Notes under the pieces: generated by a model | Seen by the model: the letters and a program-made list of their open reading frames with translations, nothing else | The model's database searches: none | What the model was told of the DNA's origin: nothing | Shown here: one piece after another, positions 1-5,301 of the stretch | How the letters are laid out: each line of letters opens with the position of its first letter | Numbering within the stretch: the stretch's first letter is position 1 | Made by a program: the position numbers and the translations under genes | NCBI GenBank assembly: GCA_009930445.1 | Contig: RZYD01000133.1 | Span: forward strand, 1-6,623 | DNA length: 6,623 bases | Direction of reading: 5' to 3' | From: Bacteroidia bacterium | Lineage (GTDB): Bacteria > Bacteroidota > Bacteroidia > Bacteroidales > BM520

Positions 1-258
1 ATTACGCCAGTGAAACCCTGAAGAATTTTCGCCATATTGGTTAATCAAAATGATACCTAAAACAATAGCTGCAAGGGAAAGCAGAAACCGATACAGTGAT
101 TTTATGGGTAAGAGTGAAACACCCCAGATAATGATGAAAACAGGCCAGAATTGCCAGATGTCATGCCAGCTAAACCAGATTACATCGAGGTTTTTCAATA
201 TAAAAAGGGTGCCTGACAGAATCAGGATAACGCCCCAAAACAATTTTCTGTAACTCAT
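1..258 (-). CDS. Small membrane protein with LiaI/LiaF-like transmembrane region (3' end beyond window)
   Basis: This gene begins at the ATG at 258-256 and stays open for 86 codons to the left edge, so its C-terminus is missing. The protein starts MSYRKLFWGVILILSG and has closely spaced hydrophobic segments at about residues 7-22, 36-50 and 57-73, with the short linker 'FSWHDIWQFWPV' between the first two. This pattern (GxILIxxG, a short loop, then D-[IL]-W and a second helix) is that of the LiaI/LiaF-like transmembrane region found in cell-envelope stress proteins. The same pattern is seen in the C-terminal third of the neighbouring PspC protein, whose stop lies only 5 bases upstream, so the two are almost certainly co-transcribed and may interact in the inner membrane. 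There is no Shine-Dalgarno sequence, only an A-rich leader. The domain assignment is from pattern recognition; whether the full protein has a C-terminal LiaF domain cannot be seen here. Confidence 0.8.
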   Translation of the reverse strand, partial: MSYRKLFWGVILILSGTLFILKNLDVIWFSWHDIWQFWPVFIIIWGVSLLPIKSLYRFLLSLAAIVLGIILINQYGENSSGFHWRN

Positions 259-263
259 ATTGT

Positions 264-770
264 TTATTTTTTAACTGGTTTGTCTTTATAATTTTCATAT
301 ATCAAAATTCCACCGATGACGATCAGGATTATGGGCCATAAGTCACCGAAAGTAATAGCCGGTATGAAACGATCCACCAGAAACATGAATCCCAGAACAA
401 TAAGAATCAATCCGGCGATAAGTGCGCCATTTGATTTTTCCGGATTTTTGTTTGTGTTTTTTTCGTTACCATTGGGAGTTTCTCCGTGGCTGTCATAACC
501 CATTTCTTCGAATTTTACCTCTTCTGCATTCATAGTGTTGGATTTATTGTTGTTTTTTTTTTCATCAGGATTGGGATAAAGTGATGGAGACTCCGGTACA
601 AGAATCCATAGCAATAAATAAATCAGCACTCCGCCGCCTCCGGCCAGCGCAAGAATAAAAAAGATTACACGCATGATAACCGGATCAATGTCGAAGTAAT
701 TTCCCAGGCCGCTGCATACACCACCAATGATTCTATTGGTGTTACTTCTGTAAAATCTGTTCTTTTCCAT
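264..770 (-). CDS. PspC-domain inner-membrane protein with C-terminal LiaI/LiaF-like segment
   Basis: This is a 168-residue membrane protein. Residues 3-60 form a PspC domain: a basic start (EKNRFYRS), the hallmark 'GGVCSGLGNYFDIDP' at 16-30, and hydrophobic segments at about 31-43 and 47-58. PspC proteins sense or relay inner-membrane stress in the phage-shock response of Proteobacteria; the role in Bacteroidota is less clear. Residues 60-113 are a low-complexity polar linker rich in Asn, Lys and Glu. Residues 115-157 form a pair of helices (LIAGLILIVLG, then LWPIILIVIGGILI) resembling the LiaI/LiaF-like region and the gene just downstream. I chose the ATG at 770 because the frame farther upstream offers only a TTG and the PspC domain starts directly after this ATG. 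The gene lies 67 bases after tatC and 5 bases before the next membrane gene. A run of ten A bases (coding sense) sits in the linker at 553-562. Confidence 0.88.
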   Translation of the reverse strand: MEKNRFYRSNTNRIIGGVCSGLGNYFDIDPVIMRVIFFILALAGGGGVLIYLLLWILVPESPSLYPNPDEKKNNNKSNTMNAEEVKFEEMGYDSHGETPNGNEKNTNKNPEKSNGALIAGLILIVLGFMFLVDRFIPAITFGDLWPIILIVIGGILIYENYKDKPVKK

Positions 771-837
771 AATATAAACACTTTTCGACGTACGACGCAA
801 TTTTAATTTGCAAGTTACAGCTAATTTATCCTATCGG

Positions 838-1656
838 TTACACGGCATCAGGAAGGCTGATTTTTCGCGAAGCCCTGGCTGAAATCGTGATACTTATCTC
901 AAATAGAAGATACAGCGGTATGGCAACCATTATCATACTGAAAATGTCGGCCGGGGTGATAATCGCTGAAATAAGCAAGATGAGAATCAGGGCAATTTTT
1001 CTGCCGTTTTTCATGAGATGAGGGGTTAACACCCCAATTTTGGTCAGAAAATACACCACGATAGGTAACTCAAAAACCAGCCCTACCGCAAACGATAACG
1101 ACATGACCGTATTGATATAACTCCTTAATGCAATTTGATTTTCCACGTTAAGGCTTACCTGATAGGTGCCCAGGAAGGTAATGGTGAGCGGAACGATGAG
1201 AAAATAGCTAAAAAGTAATCCCAGATAAAAAAGGGAGGAAGCCATCACTACGGCTCCACGGGAGTGTTTTTTTTCCACAGGAAGTAGGGCGGGTTTAATA
1301 AATCGCCAAAACTCCCATAAAATGTAGGGAAAGGCGAGAATGAGCCCGGCCATTACGCTAATATACATGTGCGCAATAAATTGCCCCGACAGCGCTATAT
1401 TTATGATTTTCAGGTCAATATTGTCCAGACACATTCCGGGTGAGTTAAGATACACGCTTAATTGACAAAACAGACGATGTGTGATAAATGAAGAGGAGGA
1501 AGGGGCAAGTAAAATTTGATCAAAAAGAATGTCCCGGGCCAAAAAAGCACTTATTGCCAGAAGTAACACCGCCACAATGCTTCTTATCAGATGCCACCGG
1601 AGTTCTTCCAGGTGCTCCCAAAAGGTCATAGCTCCCTTTTCGTTTTTTTTTGCCAT
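838..1656 (-). CDS. tatC: Sec-independent protein translocase subunit TatC
   Basis: TatC is the multi-spanning inner-membrane receptor for twin-arginine signal peptides and works with TatA-type proteins to export folded proteins. This 272-residue protein has the usual six-helix layout and length. The conserved N-terminal motif 'FWEHLEELR' is at 12-20. The first cytoplasmic loop carries 'FPYILWEFW' (109-117) and ends 'PALLPVE' (122-128), where E128 corresponds to the signal-peptide-binding Glu103 of E. coli TatC. 'FELP' (195-198) and 'TPADIFS' (234-240) match the conserved Glu and Asp of later helices. The first periplasmic loop is long (about 43-90) and has two cysteines, C64 and C76. The start could be this ATG or a GTG one codon upstream (1659); I prefer the ATG. 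The gene follows the queA-family gene by 33 bases. No tatA or tatB lies in the window, so the partner must be encoded elsewhere. Confidence 0.96.
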   Translation of the reverse strand: MAKKNEKGAMTFWEHLEELRWHLIRSIVAVLLLAISAFLARDILFDQILLAPSSSSFITHRLFCQLSVYLNSPGMCLDNIDLKIINIALSGQFIAHMYISVMAGLILAFPYILWEFWRFIKPALLPVEKKHSRGAVVMASSLFYLGLLFSYFLIVPLTITFLGTYQVSLNVENQIALRSYINTVMSLSFAVGLVFELPIVVYFLTKIGVLTPHLMKNGRKIALILILLISAIITPADIFSMIMVAIPLYLLFEISITISARASRKISLPDAV

Positions 1657-1661
1657 CACTA

Positions 1662-1669
1662 CAAAAGTA
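1662..1669 (-). promoter_or_regulatory. Possible -7 box (TACTTTTG) of a tatC promoter
   Basis: On the minus strand TACTTTTG matches the Bacteroidota -7 consensus TAnnTTTG and ends 5 bases before the tatC ATG. A start site a few bases downstream would give a leaderless or nearly leaderless tatC message. No TTG stands at the expected distance of about 19 bases upstream (the bases there are AAT), so support is only half of a promoter and the match may be chance in A/T-rich sequence. Confidence 0.3.
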
Positions 1670-1689
1670 ACGATATTTCGTTGACTGGA

Positions 1690-2931
1690 TTACGGAAAAA
1701 ACAAACAACTGTCGCCAAAACTCAAAAACCGAAAATCGTTGGCCAGCGCATAGTCGTAGGCTGTTTTCCACCGATTGCCGATAAATGCGCTAACCAATAA
1801 TAATAAGGTACTCCGGGGCTGATGAAAATTTGTAATTAATGCATCGGCAAAGTGCCAGTGGTACCCTGGCCCGATCAATAAACTGGTCTCACCCTGTAGG
1901 GTTTCCAGTCCTTTATTAGCCATAAATTGCAGAATGGCATTTAAACTCTGCTCGTTGTCAACTTCCTGGAGCTGTAGCGTATACGGATCCCATTGGTTGA
2001 CTTGAAGTTGTGTATAGACTTTAGTCCCGGTGCAGAGTTTGGCTCCGAACCAGTAAATACTCTCCAGCGTCCGGGCCGTAGTGGTTCCGACTGGAATAAT
2101 TTTTTTGTTACCACGATGCAGGAGGGCTTCAATTGTTGCCTTTTGTACCATGATTTGCTCGGTATGCATGGTATGCTCTTTTATTTTTTCAGATGAAACT
2201 GGCTTAAATGTTCCTGCTCCCACGTGGAGGGTTACATGGTGTTGCTGGATGCCAGCTTTCTCCAGTTGTTGCAGTACACTTTTTGTAAAGTGAAGCCCTG
2301 CTGTCGGAGCTGCTACCGAGCCGTTATGCCTGGCATACACGGTCTGGTAGCGTGTTTTGTCGTCTTCTTCTGCTTCGCGTCGTATATAGGGCGGTAAGGG
2401 TATTTCTCCTGCTGCTTCAAGTATTTCCGAAAAGGATAATTCTTTCTTGTCCCACCAGAACTCAACCTCCGAATATCCGTCGTGTTTTCTTTGCCGCCTG
2501 ACCCTGAGCATTGTTTCCTCACCATATATCGATAGCTCCATCTTCAATTCCTCCTCTTTCCATCGGCGCGAGTTCCCCACAAGGCATTTCCATGTCACTG
2601 GCGAGGGCTGAATAAAAGCTGTCTGGATTTCGGTAAAGGGTGCCAGTGGCTCCAAACAGAAAATTTCAATTCTTGCCCCTGAGGCTTTATAAAATTGTAG
2701 GCGGGCCTGCACGACTTTCGTTTCATTAAATATTAACAGGCTCTCGGAAGGGAGAAAGTCGGTGATTTGTGAAAATGTGGCCTCAGTAATCCCTTGGGGG
2801 GTGCTAATCAGTAATTTTGACGCATCACGCTGGTTTACCGGATACCATGCAATTTTTTGGGGTGGAAGTTCATAATCATAGGCCTCTATTTTTATTTCCT
2901 GAAGAAGGCTGAAATGTGTCGTAGTGATCAT
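1690..2931 (-). CDS. queA: QueA-family S-adenosylmethionine:tRNA ribosyltransferase-isomerase, long form
   Basis: QueA transfers and rearranges the ribosyl group of S-adenosylmethionine onto preQ1 in tRNA, giving epoxyqueuosine at the wobble position of GUN anticodons. Family motifs run through the whole protein: 'YELPPQKIAWYPVNQRDAS' (20-38, usual form D-x-L-P...IA..P...R..S), 'NETKVVQARL' (69-78), 'GEIPLPPYI' (175-183), 'RYQTVYA' (194-200), 'APTAGLHFT' (208-216), 'HVGAGTFKPV' (236-245), 'GTTTARTLES' (282-291), 'ALITNFHQPRSTLLLLVSAF' (364-383) and a C-terminal 'FRFLSFGDS' (400-408). At 413 residues it is well above the usual 340-360; most of the excess lies between 'RTLES' (291) and 'GPGYHWHFADALITNF' (354-369). 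Bacteroidota often carry a longer QueA homologue besides the canonical one, and this looks like that form, so true queuosine activity is probable but not proven. The ATG at 2931 overlaps the stop of the upstream small gene (ATGA), suggesting translational coupling. Confidence 0.92.
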   Translation of the reverse strand: MITTTHFSLLQEIKIEAYDYELPPQKIAWYPVNQRDASKLLISTPQGITEATFSQITDFLPSESLLIFNETKVVQARLQFYKASGARIEIFCLEPLAPFTEIQTAFIQPSPVTWKCLVGNSRRWKEEELKMELSIYGEETMLRVRRQRKHDGYSEVEFWWDKKELSFSEILEAAGEIPLPPYIRREAEEDDKTRYQTVYARHNGSVAAPTAGLHFTKSVLQQLEKAGIQQHHVTLHVGAGTFKPVSSEKIKEHTMHTEQIMVQKATIEALLHRGNKKIIPVGTTTARTLESIYWFGAKLCTGTKVYTQLQVNQWDPYTLQLQEVDNEQSLNAILQFMANKGLETLQGETSLLIGPGYHWHFADALITNFHQPRSTLLLLVSAFIGNRWKTAYDYALANDFRFLSFGDSCLFFP

Positions 2932-3182
2932 GGTTCAAAAACATCAGATATATCAATGGTTGGTGCGTATAAATGAAATACATCGTCCATCTCTACCCGT
3001 TTAATTTTGTCAATTGTGTTGGATTCCTGACGGTACCAAACTTCCACATAGAAATCATTGAGAAGATATAGCTTTACTACGTAGTACACATAAATACGGG
3101 ATAAAATCTCTCTGCCCTCATCAAAAACCATGGCCAGGCGATCTACATTGTCTGCATTGTCAAAATCTAAACGGGTTATCAT
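2928..3182 (-). CDS. Small acidic protein of unknown function, coupled to queA
   Basis: I do not recognise this 84-residue protein. It has no signal peptide or membrane helix and is acidic (about 17 Asp/Glu against 9 Lys/Arg). Residues 10-28 could form a helix (ADNVDRLAMVFDEGREILS), 29-50 look like beta strands rich in Tyr and Val (RIYVYYVVKLYL, FYVEVWYRQ), and the C-terminus ends in the acidic 'IDISDVFEP'. An alternating hydrophobic pattern in 'DFYVEVWYRQESNTIDKIKR' suggests a small alpha/beta fold. The ATG at 3182-3180 is chosen because a consensus promoter (3191-3220) lies directly before it; starting farther upstream at 3245 would place the promoter inside the gene and would add 21 residues. 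Its TGA overlaps the ATG of the queA-family gene. The tight coupling suggests a conserved pair, but no function follows from that alone. Confidence 0.72.
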   Translation of the reverse strand: MITRLDFDNADNVDRLAMVFDEGREILSRIYVYYVVKLYLLNDFYVEVWYRQESNTIDKIKRVEMDDVFHLYAPTIDISDVFEP

Positions 3183-3190
3183 ACGCGTTG

Positions 3191-3220
3191 CAAAATTAGT
3201 ATATCTGATATTGTAAACAA
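3191..3220 (-). promoter_or_regulatory. Bacteroidota-type promoter for the small gene-queA-tatC group
   Basis: On the minus strand a TTG (3220-3218) is followed by exactly 19 bases and then TAATTTTG (3198-3191), which fits the Bacteroidota housekeeping promoter TTG-N19-TAnnTTTG. The -7 box ends 8 bases before the ATG at 3182, so the transcript would have a leader of only a few bases. This is the best promoter match found in the window and is placed as expected for the leftward gene group. Confidence 0.65.
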
Positions 3221-3250
3221 TTAAAAGGAGTGCATGTTTGGACAAATGCC

Positions 3251-3258
3251 TATTTTTG
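3251..3258 (+). promoter_or_regulatory. Possible -7 box (TATTTTTG) of the pssA promoter
   Basis: TATTTTTG fits TAnnTTTG and ends 24 bases before the pssA ATG, which would give a short leader. No TTG is present 19 bases upstream; the nearest TTTG (3237-3240) is only 10 bases away. It lies in the 100-base divergent region, where a rightward promoter is needed, but the match is weak. Confidence 0.33.
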
Positions 3259-3282
3259 CAATGGATTTAGATATTGTGTCGT

Positions 3283-3987
3283 ATGCGTAAACATATTCCT
3301 AATTTTATTACTCTCCTCAATCTGGTTTCAGGGCTTACCGGCCTTTTTTTTCTGGCCAGTGGCCGATTGCATCAAGCCTGTGTTATGGTCATGATCGCTT
3401 CTTTTTTTGATTTTTTTGATGGAACTGTTGCAAGAATACTGGGGGTTTCGTCTAACATCGGAATTGAACTTGATTCGCTTGGTGATTTAGTGTCCTTTGG
3501 TGTTTTACCTGGTTTCGTTGTGTTTTACATGATTAATGGAAATTCTTTTTCTTCGGTGGAGTCCTGGATGCCGTTTGTCGGGTTTCTGATTCCGGTTTTT
3601 GCAGCCCTTAGGTTGGCTCGTTTTAACCTCGATTCGACTCAACAGTCAGAATTTAAAGGAGTGCCTGTTCCTTTGATGGCCTGGTTTTTTGCCGCATTGC
3701 CTCTTATTTATGCGGAATATGGGTTCCCCTGGCTCTACTCTTCATGGGTATTGATTATTTTTACCCTGGTTTTTTGTTTTCTTATGGTGAGCAAGGTGCC
3801 TGTACTCTCACTTAAGTTTTCTGACTTCTCTTTCCGGAACAATAGGGCACGCTATTTACTGACCCTTGTTGCCGTCGTGACTGCTTTTGCGTTAAAAACA
3901 CTGGCTATTCCAGTGGTTATCTTACTTACTTTGTTGTTTTCGGTAGTGGAAAAATATTTTTTGAAAACTCCGGACAACGTAACATAA
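3283..3987 (+). CDS. pssA: CDP-diacylglycerol--serine O-phosphatidyltransferase (phosphatidylserine synthase)
   Basis: PssA joins CDP-diacylglycerol and L-serine to make phosphatidylserine, the precursor of phosphatidylethanolamine, in the inner membrane. The 234-residue protein carries the complete CDP-alcohol phosphatidyltransferase signature DG-x2-AR-x8-G-x3-D-x3-D at residues 46-68 (D46, G47, A50, R51, G60, D64, D68), preceded by 'FFDFF'. The N-terminal 'IPNFITLLNLVSGLTG' (5-20) and the later 'LRLARFN' (109-115) and 'FKGVPVP' (124-130) are typical of the membrane-type (type II) bacterial PssA and separate it from PgsA. Several further hydrophobic helices follow to about residue 222. I chose the ATG at 3283 over an in-frame TTG at 3274 because the usual short basic start 'MRKHIPN' follows it. 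It heads the rightward genes. No decarboxylase gene (psd), often a neighbour, is visible here. Confidence 0.94.
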   Translation: MRKHIPNFITLLNLVSGLTGLFFLASGRLHQACVMVMIASFFDFFDGTVARILGVSSNIGIELDSLGDLVSFGVLPGFVVFYMINGNSFSSVESWMPFVGFLIPVFAALRLARFNLDSTQQSEFKGVPVPLMAWFFAALPLIYAEYGFPWLYSSWVLIIFTLVFCFLMVSKVPVLSLKFSDFSFRNNRARYLLTLVAVVTAFALKTLAIPVVILLTLLFSVVEKYFLKTPDNVT

Positions 3988-4059
3988 AAAAAGTGTTTCT
4001 TTCGTTTTAGAAGGGATGAATTGTATGTAATGAAAGTTAATCTATTAAATGTCAATAAA

Positions 4060-5292
4060 ATGAAAAATCGTTATTATCTGTTAATTGTGTTAGGTGTTAT
4101 TGTTATTCTGATCGTCTGGTTGTCGGGAGGAACAGGTACTCCTGTGGAAAAAAATATAACGGCACCAGTCAAACACGGCGATTTTTCCATTAATGTTACC
4201 ATAACCGGCGAGCTGGAAGCGCGGACATCAGAAAAAATTTATGGTCCCAATGGTGTTCGGGATTTCAGAATATGGAATTTGAAAATTGAAGATATTATTC
4301 CGGACGGTACTGTAGTGGACAGCGGACAATATATTGCCCGTCTCGACCGCTCAGAATTAAGCAACCGCTTGAAGGATGAACAAAATGAGCTGGAAAAACT
4401 TGAATCACAGTTTATAAAAACAAAACTGGATACTTCTATGACTCTTCGGGCCGCCAGAGATGAACTGATAAACCTGAAATTTGCCCTGGAAGAAAAGAAA
4501 ATAAAGCTGGAACAGTCTGTTTTTGAGCCTCCTGCCACCATCAGGCAGTATGAAATCGATTTGGATAAAGGCGAAAGAGCCTATAGCCAGGCGGTTACAA
4601 ATTATGGGCTTAAAAAGCAAAAAGCTGAGGCAGATATGCAGGAAGTATCTGCTTCCCTTAATCAGAGCCGTCGTAAGTTTGAACAAATGATGGATCTTCT
4701 ATCTGAATTTACTATAACCGCTCCAAAAGCGGGAATGGTGATTTATAAACGAAATTGGGATGGCAGTAAAATGGGCATCGGCGCCACAGTGGGGGCCTGG
4801 GACCCAGTCGTGGCTGAGCTCCCGGATCTTACGAAAATGATTTCTAAAACGTATGTAAATGAAATTGATATCAGTAAGATTAAAACCGGTCAAAAGGTTG
4901 ATATCAGTGTGGATGCCTTTCCCGATAAACATTTTACCGGAGAAGTTACCGAAGTGGCAAATATCGGCGAACAAATGAAAAACAGTAATGCCAAGGTTTT
5001 TGAAGTAAAAGTCGATGTGCATGAATTTGATTCCATTCTCCGTCCGGCAATGACAACAAAAAATATTATTACGACGGATGTAATTAATGATGTGACCTAT
5101 ATCCCTCTCGAAGCGGTACATAGCAACGACTCTATGGTTTTTGTCTATAAATCCAACCGAATCAAACAGCAGATTATTACAGGTAAAAGTAATGAAAATG
5201 AAGTTATTGTTATTGAAGGGTTAGCAGAGGGGGAGGAAGTGTTACTCTCTGTTCCTGAAGATAAGGATAAATATAAAGTTAATGTACTTTAA
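4060..5292 (+). CDS. Periplasmic membrane-fusion (adaptor) protein of an export system, HlyD/MacA-like
   Basis: Adaptor proteins of this kind link an inner-membrane transporter to an outer-membrane channel. The 410-residue product has an N-terminal membrane anchor (MKNRYYLLIVLGVIVILIVW, 1-20) and then periplasmic sequence. A first half-barrel and half-lipoyl region is at about 36-97 ('GELEA', 'IIPDGTVVDSGQYIARLD'). A long charged region at about 98-215 looks like a coiled-coil hairpin (for example 'LKDEQNELEKLESQF', 'KKQKAEADMQEVSASL'). The second half-lipoyl motif 'ITAPKAGMVIYKR' is at 219-231, a beta-barrel at about 262-340 ('KTGQKVDISVDAFPDKHFTG'), and a membrane-proximal domain extends to the end ('YIPLEAV', 'GLAEGEEVLLS'). 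The start is uncertain: ATG 4060 puts the anchor at the N-terminus, while ATG 4030 adds 10 residues and lies 14 bases after an AAGGGA. The MacB-type permease starts 9 bases downstream, so the two form one exporter. The substrate is unknown. Confidence 0.9.
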   Translation: MKNRYYLLIVLGVIVILIVWLSGGTGTPVEKNITAPVKHGDFSINVTITGELEARTSEKIYGPNGVRDFRIWNLKIEDIIPDGTVVDSGQYIARLDRSELSNRLKDEQNELEKLESQFIKTKLDTSMTLRAARDELINLKFALEEKKIKLEQSVFEPPATIRQYEIDLDKGERAYSQAVTNYGLKKQKAEADMQEVSASLNQSRRKFEQMMDLLSEFTITAPKAGMVIYKRNWDGSKMGIGATVGAWDPVVAELPDLTKMISKTYVNEIDISKIKTGQKVDISVDAFPDKHFTGEVTEVANIGEQMKNSNAKVFEVKVDVHEFDSILRPAMTTKNIITTDVINDVTYIPLEAVHSNDSMVFVYKSNRIKQQIITGKSNENEVIVIEGLAEGEEVLLSVPEDKDKYKVNVL

Positions 5293-5301
5293 TTTGTTGC
5301 C

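Noticed and set aside
50..253. A 67-codon open frame on the plus strand
   Set aside because: It is antisense to the partial LiaI/LiaF-like membrane gene, which has clean membrane helices and stays open to the window edge.
771..837. Possible promoter for the PspC gene
   Set aside because: Only a one-mismatch box (TAAAATTG) without a TTG at the correct distance is present, and a short cgacg direct repeat near 786-797 is too small to mean anything.
3183..3245. Upstream extension of the small gene by 21 residues
   Set aside because: It would place the best promoter match of the window inside the coding region, and the first residues would need a start far upstream of a good ATG.
3341..3355. Short GGCC inverted ends around a T tract in pssA
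   Set aside because: Four-base arms inside a coding region are expected by chance and form no credible hairpin.
3988..4059. Possible terminator or promoter between pssA and the adaptor gene
   Set aside because: I found no stem-loop followed by a T run and no TAnnTTTG box; the A-rich stretch alone is not enough, so the genes may be co-transcribed.
4699..5121. A 140-codon open frame on the minus strand
   Set aside because: It is antisense to the adaptor protein, whose beta-barrel and lipoyl motifs are in the plus-strand frame; the product shows no recognisable domain.
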